Shown: piece by piece, positions 17,095-26,525 of the stretch
How positions within the stretch are numbered: the stretch's first letter is position 1
How the letters are laid out: every line of letters begins with the position of its first letter
From: Muribaculaceae bacterium
GTDB lineage: Bacteria; Bacteroidota; Bacteroidia; Bacteroidales; Muribaculaceae
Direction of reading: 5' to 3'
NCBI GenBank assembly: GCA_029055345.1
Contig: JAIDDJ010000015.1
Location: 1 to 45,493 of the forward strand
DNA length: 45,493 bases
Notes under the pieces: model-generated
Database searches by the model: none
What the model was told of the DNA's origin: nothing
What the model saw: the letters and a program-made list of their open reading frames with translations, nothing else
Position numbers and translations under genes: made by a program

Positions 17095-18132
17095 TTAATC
17101 AAACAGATTCGGCTGCACGTCACGTCTCTCTCCAAGCCGCCCTAAATGCCGGTAGGCAAGCTCCGTAACCTCTCGCCCGCGTGGCGTTCGCTTCAAAAAA
17201 CCCTCTTTTATCAGGAAGGGCTCGTAAACCTCCTCTATCGTGCCGGCATCCTCGCCGATCGCCGTTCCGATCGTGTTCAGCCCTACCGGACCTCCCTTGA
17301 ATTTGTCGATTATCGTCAGAAGAATTCTGTTGTCTATCTGGTCAAGACCATATCTGTCGATATTCAGGGCCTCAAGTGCCATTTTGGATATGGCTAAGTC
17401 TATATTTCCGGTGCCTCGAACCATCGCGAAGTCCCGAACTCTCCTAAGCAACGAATTGGCAACGCGCGGAGTCCCCCGGCTACGCATCGCTATCTCCCCG
17501 GCTGCCTCTTCATCTATCTCAACCCTCAGCAGGCCCGCCGAACGCTTCACTATCTTACGAAGCAACTCATGGTCATAATATTCCAGATGACACTGGATGC
17601 CGAAGCGCGCCCGCAATGGGGCCGTCAGATTCCCGCTCCTCGTCGTAGCCCCTACAAGAGTAAACGGCGATATCGTAAGCTGGACGGATTTGGCTCCCGG
17701 TCCTTTATCAAGCAATATGTCTATCCGGAAATCCTCCATCGCGGAATACAAATACTCCTCTACCACCGGATGCAACCGATGGATCTCATCGATGAAGAGA
17801 ACATCATGCGGCTCAAGCGACATCAGTATGCCCGCGAGGTCTCCGGGCTTGTCAAGCACCGGCCCCGATGTGGTCTTGAATCCTACACCAAGTTCATTCG
17901 CGATTATGTTCGACAGGGTTGTCTTACCAAGTCCCGGAGGTCCATGCAGAAGCGTATGGTCAAGTGCCTCGCCGCGCATCCGGGCTGCCTTCACGAACAC
18001 ACTCAGATTGTCGATTATCTTGTCCTGACCCGTAAAATCCCCGAATGTCAACGGCCGTAGAGCTTTCTCGATATCGCGTTCCGCGCCCTCGCCTCGCTCC
18101 CGGCTCCCCCGTATGTCATATTCCTCGCTCAT
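17095..18132 (-). CDS. ruvB: Holliday junction branch migration helicase RuvB
   Basis: 345 aa, full length. Walker [10 protein letters not shown] (about 65-73), Walker B with FIDEIHRL (about 115-122), sensor 1 GATTRSG (about 160-166), and the C-terminal winged helix ending in [22 protein letters not shown]. RuvB is the hexameric AAA+ motor that drives branch migration with RuvA. ruvA is not next to it here. A good promoter lies 55 bases upstream, and the flippase gene follows. Confidence 0.98.
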   Translation of the reverse strand: MSEEYDIRGSRERGEGAERDIEKALRPLTFGDFTGQDKIIDNLSVFVKAARMRGEALDHTLLHGPPGLGKTTLSNIIANELGVGFKTTSGPVLDKPGDLAGILMSLEPHDVLFIDEIHRLHPVVEEYLYSAMEDFRIDILLDKGPGAKSVQLTISPFTLVGATTRSGNLTAPLRARFGIQCHLEYYDHELLRKIVKRSAGLLRVEIDEEAAGEIAMRSRGTPRVANSLLRRVRDFAMVRGTGNIDLAISKMALEALNIDRYGLDQIDNRILLTIIDKFKGGPVGLNTIGTAIGEDAGTIEEVYEPFLIKEGFLKRTPRGREVTELAYRHLGRLGERRDVQPNLFD

Positions 18133-18186
18133 AGTTGTGCCTTTTTCCTATCTATCCCCACACCCCAAATCCTGAATCCCCAAATG

Positions 18187-18218
18187 CAAAATTAACTATT
18201 ATCCGCCACAATTCCAAA
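18187..18218 (-). promoter_or_regulatory. Promoter of ruvB
   Basis: Minus strand TTTG (18218-18215), 20-nt spacer, TAATTTTG (18194-18187). Exact match to the Bacteroidota consensus. Confidence 0.85.
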
Positions 18219-18260
18219 AGCATTTCTTTCACCACGTTTCATAATTAACCCGCCAATCTC

Positions 18261-18301
18261 CCGCGGAGCCCGTGCCCTGAGCGAAGCGAAGCCGGTGAGC
18301 C
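18261..18301 (+). repeat. Short intergenic repeat, copy 3
   Basis: CCGCGGAGCCCGTGCCCTGA followed by GCGAAGCGAAGCCGGTGAGC. It ends a few bases from the stop codon of the CcsA-like gene. Confidence 0.7.
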
Positions 18302-18307
18302 CTCTAA

Positions 18308-20227
18308 TCAGGCATAGGAATGCATACCCGGCAGCAAATAGTTGGCACCGAAATAGGTGAATATGACCGTCAATACCGCTCCCAGCAGATATATATGTAA
18401 AATCCGCGGTTTCCTGAAACATCTTAACCCCCCGCTCCCCCAATGTAATGGCACTGAGTAAATCAGCAGCATCACAACCGCACACGTCTCTTTCGGGTCC
18501 CAGCCCCAGTACCGACCCCATGACTGATTAGCCCAAACCGCCCCGATGAAGATCCCGCCGGCCAATAAAAATACGGCCGGTGTCAGTAGCACCAGATTGA
18601 CATCTCGAATATGCAGTCGCTTTTCTTCGGAATGGCTCAGCAAGGCTGCCGCTGACAACAGCGCCATAAGCATAAACAATACATACGAAGTCATGACAAG
18701 AAGCACGTGGACTGAAAGCAGCGGACTCCCCAATACGGGCATCAGTAATCCGATTTGCGGTGTGGATCCCCCCATCGATGCTACCGACAGCGAAACCCCG
18801 GCTATAAGAGTCAGTGCGCTCTTGTATTCATTATTCTTCGTCAATAATGTCCCCCACAAGGCAAGAAAGGCCATGAGAAGCATAGTTTCCGGACCGTTAG
18901 ATAGCGGTACATGTCCCGACAGATACCACACCGCTCCCATTATGCCTGCCACAAATACAAGTGCCACGGCGCTAAGACCGATTCCCAAGAGCCTTAAATT
19001 CTTCCGGATCTTTCCTACCGGCCGACCGCTGAACCAAAATAGAGGGGTCAATATAAAACAGATGATGGCGACTGCCATCGGTTTTCCGTAATCATTATAC
19101 GCCCGTTCGAGTTCCATTCTGAGGTCCGAGGGAAGATTCTTCTCATCTCCATACCGCTTTTGGCCCTCGATTAAATGCGTTATCTCTCCGTTTGCCTCTA
19201 TATTCTTCCCGATTAGCAGGTATTGCTTAATTCGCGGTAGCGTTCTCTGCATGAACTTCCATTGCTCCAAACTCATCGCCGAGGGTCGCCGCCCGATTAG
19301 TGACAGCCATTCCCATGTCCCTCCGGAGGTCTGATACGGGTAGATTCTGAACGCCTCTCCGGTGCCGAGCATCCGGATCAGACTAAGCTTGCCCATAAGT
19401 TTCTTCTGCCGGTCACTGACGATTCCCCCCGCAAGTTCTTTTATCTCCGGATATCTCTCTCGGTAATCTCTCCACCATTCATCAAAATAGAACAACCATC
19501 CCGACAGAACCTGTTCGGACGTATAGCCCTCATATGAACTCTTACCATACAAGGTGGCGGTGATGTCGCGCGCCATAGTCTGCATCGGGCACACCCGGTC
19601 GTTCCAATAAACATAGGATTTGCCCAGATTGCGGGCAAGTGGCCTTTGCATGGCCGGTAGCCTTTCCGCTCCCTGCATCGGTTGGGCCATAGCTGACCCT
19701 GACGTTAACAGTAAACAGACCACGCATCCTCGGTTCAATTTTCTCAATAGTGAACGCCATGGTGTATGGGGCTGGAAGAAAAAGCCGATTATTCCAATCC
19801 CCAATAATATATATCCGGTGTATGTGACTCCGATTCCGACCGGATCGTGACTCACGCTTAAAGTTGAACTATCTCTCCCGATAGCCGTCTGATAGAACCG
19901 CCAACCTGAATATTCTCCGATATGGTTCATCGAAACTTCAATACGCTCGTCTCCGATTGAAAGAATACTCCTGAAATCCATCGGGGTCATCGTGCCGGGA
20001 TATGCTATTGTCTCGACCTCCTCTAATGAAACTGAAAATGGAAACTCTCCTTCTCCCGGCCCTGAAGATTGGCTGAACGCCGTTACGGGAGCCTCCCCGG
20101 TTTTCAACGTCACGCTGCCTTGAATACCTGAAAAATGTGTGACAATTGCCCCCGCCACTATTATGACGAAGGCAATATGTATCAACAGCGTAAATGGATT
20201 TCTAACCAAAAGTCTCAGACTACTCAT
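18308..20227 (-). CDS. Fused ResB-like/CcsA cytochrome c heme-ligation protein
   Basis: 639 aa. The N-terminal part (1-150) has TM helices around a periplasmic ResB-like segment (HFSGIQGSVTLKTGEAP near 28). The middle (170-370) is a large periplasmic loop. The C-terminal half has about eight TM helices with the tryptophan-rich heme-handling WWD motif, WGRYWGWDPKETCA, near residue 570. Together these resemble system II cytochrome c synthases (CcsBA), which attach heme to CxxCH motifs. It overlaps by four bases with the di-heme oxidoreductase gene, whose CxxCH sites are an obvious client. It is shorter than some fused CcsBA proteins, so the ResB part may be reduced. Confidence 0.85.
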   Translation of the reverse strand: MSSLRLLVRNPFTLLIHIAFVIIVAGAIVTHFSGIQGSVTLKTGEAPVTAFSQSSGPGEGEFPFSVSLEEVETIAYPGTMTPMDFRSILSIGDERIEVSMNHIGEYSGWRFYQTAIGRDSSTLSVSHDPVGIGVTYTGYILLGIGIIGFFFQPHTPWRSLLRKLNRGCVVCLLLTSGSAMAQPMQGAERLPAMQRPLARNLGKSYVYWNDRVCPMQTMARDITATLYGKSSYEGYTSEQVLSGWLFYFDEWWRDYRERYPEIKELAGGIVSDRQKKLMGKLSLIRMLGTGEAFRIYPYQTSGGTWEWLSLIGRRPSAMSLEQWKFMQRTLPRIKQYLLIGKNIEANGEITHLIEGQKRYGDEKNLPSDLRMELERAYNDYGKPMAVAIICFILTPLFWFSGRPVGKIRKNLRLLGIGLSAVALVFVAGIMGAVWYLSGHVPLSNGPETMLLMAFLALWGTLLTKNNEYKSALTLIAGVSLSVASMGGSTPQIGLLMPVLGSPLLSVHVLLVMTSYVLFMLMALLSAAALLSHSEEKRLHIRDVNLVLLTPAVFLLAGGIFIGAVWANQSWGRYWGWDPKETCAVVMLLIYSVPLHWGSGGLRCFRKPRILHIYLLGAVLTVIFTYFGANYLLPGMHSYA

Positions 20228-21870
20228 ATCGCATCCACAAATCTTATTATTGCATCCCGATCCTTCTTCGGTAGCTGTCTGAACTTCTCTATCGAATACC
20301 GCGCGTCACTTCGCTCGGAATACCCGTGCCACATTATCGCTTCAAGCGTGGTCCGCGCCCGGCAGTCATGCAGTCGGTCCGCGGTCGGACTTCCGGTCAC
20401 TTTCTGATGAAGTCCTCGACCCCATAATGGTGTCGTCCGGCACCATCCTCCCCTGATATCTTTTGCCATCATCAACTTGTGCTGAACCATATCAGTATAG
20501 GGCCATATCTTCTGATAAGGATAACGCGGAAGTTCTACCCCCTTGAAAAACAAAGCCGGATCAACCACGTTGTCCGCACCGGTTGTCCAGCTCGGCCTAT
20601 GGCAGTAATCGCAACCTATCTCGCTGAATAATTCCTTCCCGCGAGCCACTTCCGGATTGTCTATATCCCGCACCGCCGGAACCGCGAGTCCTCTGTGCCA
20701 TACCATGAATTCCGTATATTCTTCATCCGACATCTCCACATCCAGCTCTTTGTCGGTAAGATATGACTTGATTCGATCTTCTATCGTGCCTTGCCAATAT
20801 GCGGAATGCTTGTGATCCGGGTCTATACGCGCTATATATGACTCGAATCCATTCTGAACATCGGGATCTTTCGCCGAATATTCGGCATATGTGCCGGCTG
20901 CGTCGAGATAATGATACCGCCGGTCCGAGCGTGTCACATTGGTGATGTTCCATATCGCATTCGCGCCCGCCGCATCTTGAAGCGGGCCCCGCGACAATGC
21001 GTAGGTGAAGCGGCGAGCGTACTTCGTCCCGTCTCCTTGAACGACGTTGGAATACATCGAAGTCCATTGCCCTCCCGCAAAATATGCCGGATTCAGTCCG
21101 TTCTGCATGTATCCGTCACTCTCTTCAAGTCTGTATTGCGCTAAAAGCTCCTCCTCCGGTATGGCATCAAGAAGTCCCGTGCCATACATGCCGATTGTCG
21201 ACTCAAGCTTTACTTCGTATGAGCCGGGCAGTTTATACCCCCGGTTCACAACATAGATTGCATCCTCCGGCATATTCACCTCCGGATACTGCAATTCATA
21301 GCACTCTCCGTCAGGGAATCTGTTCTGCCAGTCGTCTATGGCTGTCAGCCATTTAACTTCAATCTTCGTCTCGTCTATGGGTGCCTTGAATGGAACTACG
21401 GCATGGCTTTGCGGCATACCGGCAAGCCAGCTTACATAGCCCTCCGTGGAAGGATCGTACACCACAAGCAGACAACCGTTGCCTATTTCATTCGTATTGA
21501 ACCGTCCCTCGGGTATCCGTGTGCCATGACCGTAGTTAGGATGGCAGTGCTGACACGATGTCCGGATATATACCGGACCCAATCCGTGCCTCACTCCCTC
21601 TTGATTAGTCATGAAGGGCTTCTCAAACAGCGACTCGCCATTCTTGAAAGACTGATACAGACCCTGCCGTTCTACCGCAGGCGATGGCTGCTCGAAGGCG
21701 TTCGACGTACTCAGATGCGTAGTCCCGAGTTCGCCCCCGGCATAATACCAATCGGGCAACTCACTGGCTTTGCCGGGCTCCTCATTGGTTATGGTCTCCT
21801 CCGAGCAAGCCCCCATCATGCATATTAATCCGGCGGTTATAAGTCCTTTGATTATGTTGATTTTTCTCAT
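20224..21870 (-). CDS. Di-heme oxidoreductase lipoprotein (DHOR/MauG-related)
   Basis: 548 aa. The lipobox ends at Cys22 (CMMGAC). Two c-type heme sites are visible: CQHCH at 106-110 and CDYCH at 420-424. Layout and length match the di-heme oxidoreductase family formerly annotated as thiol oxidoreductase. These proteins are often encoded beside imelysin and are suspected of redox steps in periplasmic metal handling. It lies between imelysin (9 bases upstream) and the heme-ligation gene (4-base overlap), a tight operon. Its substrate is unknown. Confidence 0.9.
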   Translation of the reverse strand: MRKINIIKGLITAGLICMMGACSEETITNEEPGKASELPDWYYAGGELGTTHLSTSNAFEQPSPAVERQGLYQSFKNGESLFEKPFMTNQEGVRHGLGPVYIRTSCQHCHPNYGHGTRIPEGRFNTNEIGNGCLLVVYDPSTEGYVSWLAGMPQSHAVVPFKAPIDETKIEVKWLTAIDDWQNRFPDGECYELQYPEVNMPEDAIYVVNRGYKLPGSYEVKLESTIGMYGTGLLDAIPEEELLAQYRLEESDGYMQNGLNPAYFAGGQWTSMYSNVVQGDGTKYARRFTYALSRGPLQDAAGANAIWNITNVTRSDRRYHYLDAAGTYAEYSAKDPDVQNGFESYIARIDPDHKHSAYWQGTIEDRIKSYLTDKELDVEMSDEEYTEFMVWHRGLAVPAVRDIDNPEVARGKELFSEIGCDYCHRPSWTTGADNVVDPALFFKGVELPRYPYQKIWPYTDMVQHKLMMAKDIRGGWCRTTPLWGRGLHQKVTGSPTADRLHDCRARTTLEAIMWHGYSERSDARYSIEKFRQLPKKDRDAIIRFVDAI

Positions 21871-21879
21871 TTTTCTATT

Positions 21880-23037
21880 TTATCTTCCGGTTAATATTCC
21901 CATAGCCTCCTCAAGTGCGGATACAAGTCGCGCGCCCGATGCTTGCATCGCTGCTTCACTCAAAGACCCCGTAGCATGCTTGGCGAACGGTTCAGGGATG
22001 GCCTCTATCGCTTTTATTGCTTCATCTATCGCTGCTCTTACTCTCGTATCTATTTCCGGATTCTTACTTTTTATATATTCGCTGACTGAATGGCTGCTTC
22101 CGGAAGCTCCCTCATAGGAATTCCTGATTGAACGGATGTTGTCGGCGAAATCTTCAATTGAATTTAGCGAATAGGGCGACTCGATATAATTCTTGTCTTC
22201 CTGCGATGACCCTAAATGCGGTCGCCCGATCTTGGTATTGCCTACTTCATCGGCTATATCTATACAGCCCTGCACGATTTCTTCGGCCGCTTCCTGATAT
22301 GTCTTGAACCGCGATCCGGCCGAACCGGCGTTGATCATCTCCCGACCATAATTTTCTCCGTAATTAAGCCCCTCATCTTTAAGTAGTGTTCTCTTTTCTT
22401 CGCTTATATTTTCTATTCCTGCCCAACAGGCTTCGAGACATACGCATTGTAGGCATAGATCATCGGCTACAGCCACGAGATATTCCATCTCTTCGGGCGT
22501 ATAGTTAAGCGAATGCACCTGTGATGCGTTGCCGTCTGCCGTCAGCTCGAAAAGCATATACTCTATGGCATGAAAACCGATGAGACCATAACCGCCGTTA
22601 TTCTCTAATGTCCATGAATTGCCATTCCTTATCTGACTCAGAAGATTTTCCATCGCAGCCTTATCCAGTGGCCAGGAATCTATGTGCGGGTCAATATTAT
22701 GGTTGGCCGCCGGACCGTAGAGAAATGCCTCGCTAAGCTCCCAGTTCTTACGCGCCGCCTTCCATGCATTCCCGGCTTTCTCCACATCCGCCCGGCTAAG
22801 AGCGCCGGATTCACGCTTCGACTGCATATCATGACACAGAGTCCGCAACTCGACTGCCGCATCGGCCATCGCTCCGTATACGGGCCTTACCGTATATTCC
22901 ACATAATCACACACGGCATTTTGCAACGCCTGCTCTTTATCCGACATTTCCGGCTCGTTCGAACCCTTTTCGCTGTCGCTGCATGAAGCCATCATAAGAG
23001 CCACCACGCTGAGTGTTAGTAATTTAATGTATTTCAT
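21880..23037 (-). CDS. Imelysin family lipoprotein (M75, iron-related)
   Basis: 385 aa. A signal peptide with lipobox (MMASC, Cys19) is followed by a helical imelysin domain. The signature GxHxxE is present as GFHAIEYMLFE near residues 154-164. Imelysins (IrpA, ICMP, EfeO-like) are surface or periplasmic proteins tied to iron acquisition; the old peptidase assignment is doubtful. It sits after the barrel gene (63 bases) and 9 bases before the di-heme gene. Confidence 0.92.
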   Translation of the reverse strand: MKYIKLLTLSVVALMMASCSDSEKGSNEPEMSDKEQALQNAVCDYVEYTVRPVYGAMADAAVELRTLCHDMQSKRESGALSRADVEKAGNAWKAARKNWELSEAFLYGPAANHNIDPHIDSWPLDKAAMENLLSQIRNGNSWTLENNGGYGLIGFHAIEYMLFELTADGNASQVHSLNYTPEEMEYLVAVADDLCLQCVCLEACWAGIENISEEKRTLLKDEGLNYGENYGREMINAGSAGSRFKTYQEAAEEIVQGCIDIADEVGNTKIGRPHLGSSQEDKNYIESPYSLNSIEDFADNIRSIRNSYEGASGSSHSVSEYIKSKNPEIDTRVRAAIDEAIKAIEAIPEPFAKHATGSLSEAAMQASGARLVSALEEAMGILTGR

Positions 23038-23100
23038 AAGATGTTGTTATGTTGATTTTTATATGTATTCCGATTACGAGATTTGATTTATTCTGTAAGA

Positions 23101-24465
23101 CTATTTGAACCAGCCGACATATGCTATTCCGAGGTTAACAGACGGCTCATTATTATACGTCTTTTTTAATATGCTGACCGAATAATCTGCCTTCACCACT
23201 ACCTGCGGGATGGGAAACCAGTTGATACCCCCTTTCACCACCTGACGCCTGCACCATTCGAGCGGACTGCCGGTCTCCATCCTTTCCATTGGGTTATAAT
23301 ACTCATATCTGCCGAAGATATAGAACTTCTGCTTGTCCTGTGCCATCCGGGGAATATGCCGGAAGATGTTGTAGCCGGCCTCTATTCCGGCCGATACGGC
23401 ATCCGATGCCACTTCCTGTCGCTTGGAGGTCGAGTTTTTCGACATTGAGATATTAAAACGACTGATATGTCCCGAATCGCTCAGATGTCCCCAGTCGGCC
23501 GACCCTCGCACCAAAAGTCCGTAATCTTCATATTTGAAGTCAACCGAAAGAATGCTTACCCGTCCTTTTATTCCATTGTTCTTCTCTGATGATGTCGGAT
23601 ATAAGGTGTTGCGGAAGGAATTGCCGATATAACCGCTCAATCCGACACGTAGCCCCTTTACACTGTAATTGTCAACACGTCCTGCAAAGGCATATACATT
23701 CGCTATCTTGAATTCAAATGGCGAGGCCGACCCGTCATGAATCCAACTCTGATTCCCGAAACGCTCCGAATCAAGACCCGGAAGAAACATCGCCATGTAC
23801 GACCATGCCCCGGCTCGTCCGCTCAGGGACACTGCTACATCATGCCATGTGCAGGGCATTATCGAATTCTCCCCCTCCGGCCGGTACACTCCGAAAAACT
23901 GATTCGGCTCATGGTGGGCATTCGTCCCACCGACAGGTACAACCTGCATCCCTACTCGAAGCCGCAACTGCGGAATGAATTCTTTCTGAATATAAAACTG
24001 CTCGAGCGCAACCTCTCCTCCACGCTCCACTTCTGTCTCATATTCTCCTGCCTCCTCTGTCTCTATTTCTACCGCTGATTCTGTTCCGCCATGTTCAAAC
24101 TCTATTTCTGATGTAAATGACCACCCTTTACCGAAATCATAACCTAAATATATCACCACATGGGGAATGTCGAACCGACCATGACTTTTTCCCGAATATG
24201 ATGTCGGATCTGTATACCTTAGGTAATTGTCACTATAAAAATTGCGCGAAAGAGCCACCTCCCCATAGCCTCCCACATGAAGCCGGTCCAACAGGCTTAT
24301 CTTCTCTTTCACAACCTTTATTTCCGGGTCCGGGCTATCCTCGGCTTCTATTCTCCTTTCGGTCTGTCTTGAATCGGGAACAGCAATGACTTCCACTTCT
24401 GCACCACGGGCCATTTCCCCGCAGATTGCCACAAGGCATAATAAAAATTTTGCAGTCGATTTCAT
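23101..24465 (-). CDS. Outer-membrane beta-barrel porin of the imelysin operon
   Basis: 454 aa. A signal peptide (cleavage near ARGAE) is followed by an acidic segment, then a barrel starting at LHVGGYGEVALSRNFYSDNY (about 62-81) and ending in the outer-membrane C-terminal signature with terminal Phe-Lys. One predicted loop near residues 130-150 is rich in Glu. It resembles phosphate-selective porin O/P-like proteins of Bacteroidota. As first gene of the operon it may admit the metal or a complex handled by imelysin and the di-heme protein. Its start codon is inside a long palindrome that also covers the -7 box. Confidence 0.8.
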   Translation of the reverse strand: MKSTAKFLLCLVAICGEMARGAEVEVIAVPDSRQTERRIEAEDSPDPEIKVVKEKISLLDRLHVGGYGEVALSRNFYSDNYLRYTDPTSYSGKSHGRFDIPHVVIYLGYDFGKGWSFTSEIEFEHGGTESAVEIETEEAGEYETEVERGGEVALEQFYIQKEFIPQLRLRVGMQVVPVGGTNAHHEPNQFFGVYRPEGENSIMPCTWHDVAVSLSGRAGAWSYMAMFLPGLDSERFGNQSWIHDGSASPFEFKIANVYAFAGRVDNYSVKGLRVGLSGYIGNSFRNTLYPTSSEKNNGIKGRVSILSVDFKYEDYGLLVRGSADWGHLSDSGHISRFNISMSKNSTSKRQEVASDAVSAGIEAGYNIFRHIPRMAQDKQKFYIFGRYEYYNPMERMETGSPLEWCRRQVVKGGINWFPIPQVVVKADYSVSILKKTYNNEPSVNLGIAYVGWFK

Positions 24466-24491
24466 AACTTATGAATTTCGACTGCAAAATT
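24446..24491 (-). promoter_or_regulatory. Palindrome over the start codon and -7 box of the porin gene
   Basis: Outer arms of 14 bp (24446-24459 and 24478-24491) are perfectly complementary. Inner arms TTCATA/TATGAA (24461-24466 and 24470-24475) close on a 3-nt loop. The ATG (24465-24463) is within the inner stem, and the outer right arm overlaps the -7 box. It could be a repressor operator or an mRNA hairpin hiding the start codon. Confidence 0.6.
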
Positions 24492-24516
24492 AGATCTTCT
24501 TACGCCCCGCAGCAAT
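24485..24516 (-). promoter_or_regulatory. Promoter of the porin-imelysin-DHOR-Ccs operon
   Basis: Minus strand ATTG (24516-24513, one mismatch from TTTG), 20-nt spacer, TAATTTTG (24492-24485). The ATG is about 20 nt downstream. Confidence 0.7.
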
Positions 24517-24611
24517 CCTCAAAATCAAGTAAAAATCCGCCCTATTTTAATCCCCATCTACCCATCGGCCATCCGTCACTACCCAAATATCAGTAACCCT
24601 CCAGGCTCGCC

Positions 24612-24652
24612 CCGCGGAGCCTGTGACCCGACCGAAGGGAGGCCGGTAAGCC
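24612..24652 (+). repeat. Short intergenic repeat, copy 4
   Basis: CCGCGGAGCCTGTGACCCGA followed by CCGAAGGGAGGCCGGTAAGC. It lies just beyond the end of rnhB. This copy has TGTGAC, as in the hairpin tips of the large palindromic elements. Confidence 0.7.
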
Positions 24653-24678
24653 GATCCTACCGCTATTGAAGGGTTTCG

Positions 24679-25281
24679 TCATTTCTTTAGCTTGAAGCTC
24701 ATCCGGTGATGTGGAGTCGGACCAAGACGAGTCAACGCGGCGTAATGAGCTACTGTCGGATAGCCCATATTACTCTCCCAACCATATCCCGGATAGCGCT
24801 CCGCAAGACCTCTCATCAATTCATCGCGATGTGTTTTTGCAAGTATTGAAGCTGCTGCTATCGAACGATAGGTGGCATCCCCTTTCACTACCGTGTGATA
24901 CGGAATATCCATCTGCCTGACAGGATCCAGATAGGGACGGAAACGGTTGCCGTCCACAAGGATATGCTCCGGCCTCACGGTCAGCGCATCCAAAGCTCTT
25001 TGCATGCCCGCTATCGAAGCATTCAATATGTTTATTCTGTCTATTTCCTCGGGCTCCACCATCACTACGGCCCAAGCCTCGGCAATTCTTTCTATCTCCT
25101 CGCGCAGGCGCTCCCGCGTCACCGCACTCAATTGCTTCGAATCGTTAAGTTCGGGCAAGTCAAATCCTTCCGGTAAGATCACCGCCGCACAACTAACCGG
25201 ACCGCAAAGACAGCCCCGCCCGGCCTCGTCACATCCGGCTTCAATCGCTCCCCCATACATATATTCCTTTAATCCACCCAT
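24679..25281 (-). CDS. rnhB: Ribonuclease HII
   Basis: 200 aa. The RNase HII catalytic motifs are present: GCDEAGRG near residues 17-24 (Asp and Glu ligands), VDGNRF near 108-113, and KGDATYRSIAAASILAKTHRD near 133-153. It cleaves RNA in RNA-DNA hybrids and at single ribonucleotides. A start at the second methionine (25260) is also possible. It follows the polyprenyl synthetase gene by 80 bases. Confidence 0.96.
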   Translation of the reverse strand: MGGLKEYMYGGAIEAGCDEAGRGCLCGPVSCAAVILPEGFDLPELNDSKQLSAVTRERLREEIERIAEAWAVVMVEPEEIDRINILNASIAGMQRALDALTVRPEHILVDGNRFRPYLDPVRQMDIPYHTVVKGDATYRSIAAASILAKTHRDELMRGLAERYPGYGWESNMGYPTVAHYAALTRLGPTPHHRMSFKLKK

Positions 25282-25361
25282 AAACTCTTAAACTCACCAT
25301 GCCCTGACGCGCCGCGAAGGGCTTCCGAATCCCAACCGCCCTCCGAGCGACGCGATGGGCT

Positions 25362-26327
25362 TCAATTCTGCCGCTTGATTATATATTCGAAGATTTCCTC
25401 GAATGCCGTCCGCGATGCGCATTCCGGAAGTTCCGACAAAATCTCCATTGCCTTCTCCTGCATCTCCCGCATTCGCGAATATGCGTATTCTATTCCGCCA
25501 TGTTCCTTAGCGAATCCTATCAGCATCTCTATATTCTCCGGTGTGAACCGACCCTCGGATATCACCTCTTTCATCGGCGCCGATGCCGCTTCGCCCGCAT
25601 CCCCCAATGCATGAAGCAACGGCAGGGTTATCTTTCCCTCCCGTAAATCATTGCCCGTGGGCTTCCCTATGGCCGAATCATCATAATAATCAAAGATATC
25701 ATCCTTAATCTGGAAACAAAGACCCAACAACTCAGCGAATTTAACCAGCTTATCCTGCTCCTCCTCGGTGGCGCCCCCTAACTCCGCTCCCATCCTTACG
25801 CAATTCATGAACAACGAAGCCGTTTTCTGGCGTATCATCGAAAAATAACTCGACTCTTCAAACGTATGGTCGCGTGCATTGCATATCTGGTCGATTTCTC
25901 CCAAACTCAACTCTTTCCCAAGAGCCGACAGAGCCGATACTACCCGCACATCCCCAGTTCTGATGCCCGCTGCCAACGCATTTGATACAAAGTAATCCCC
26001 TACAAGAACCGCTATATGATTCCCCATCCTCGCATTTATCGTCTCAACGCCCCTGCGGAGGGAGGTCTCATCTACCACATCATCATGTATCAACGATGCG
26101 TTATGAAGCATCTCCAAGGCCGCCCCGGCATATAATACCTCTTGCGTCACCGCCCCGAACATACGAGCGCTCAGAATCACAAGAATGGGACGTATCTGCT
26201 TACCCTTGACGGCGAGATAACGCTTTACTATTTCGTTCATCATCGCATTGTCCGTCCGCAGACTCTCCGCTATTATCCCGTTCATCTCCTCAAGCTCGGG
26301 GGCGATGCGTTCCTGTATTTTTTTCAT
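25362..26327 (-). CDS. Polyprenyl diphosphate synthase (IspB-like)
   Basis: 321 aa with the start chosen here (MKKIQERIAPELEEMN). The first aspartate-rich motif is LIHDDVVDE (about 82-90) and the second is FQIKDDIFDYYDD (about 205-217), typical of trans long-chain prenyl synthases. It should elongate farnesyl diphosphate for menaquinone side chains. In-frame ATGs also occur at 26336 and 26357; the latter is upstream of the -7 box at 26346-26353 and is excluded. If 26336 is used, the mRNA has almost no leader. Confidence 0.93.
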   Translation of the reverse strand: MKKIQERIAPELEEMNGIIAESLRTDNAMMNEIVKRYLAVKGKQIRPILVILSARMFGAVTQEVLYAGAALEMLHNASLIHDDVVDETSLRRGVETINARMGNHIAVLVGDYFVSNALAAGIRTGDVRVVSALSALGKELSLGEIDQICNARDHTFEESSYFSMIRQKTASLFMNCVRMGAELGGATEEEQDKLVKFAELLGLCFQIKDDIFDYYDDSAIGKPTGNDLREGKITLPLLHALGDAGEAASAPMKEVISEGRFTPENIEMLIGFAKEHGGIEYAYSRMREMQEKAMEILSELPECASRTAFEEIFEYIIKRQN

Positions 26328-26345
26328 CGGATTCATAAGAAGCAG

Positions 26346-26353
26346 CAAATTTA
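26346..26353 (-). promoter_or_regulatory. -7 box of the polyprenyl synthetase gene
   Basis: Minus strand TAAATTTG. It rules out the ATG at 26357. A clear -33 box is not seen at the right distance. Confidence 0.5.
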
Positions 26354-26525
26354 ACAAAAAATCTGCAATTTACCTTTCACTATCCTCCAAATTCTAAATA
26401 TTTCTGCGCTCATTGCTTTTTGCCGAGTCTTTTGAATATTCACTATTGTGATAAATTCCCGTCAAAAATGAGATTTGTTGATTTGTACAGCCCTATCTAT
26501 CGTGATTGGCTATTCACTATATTGC

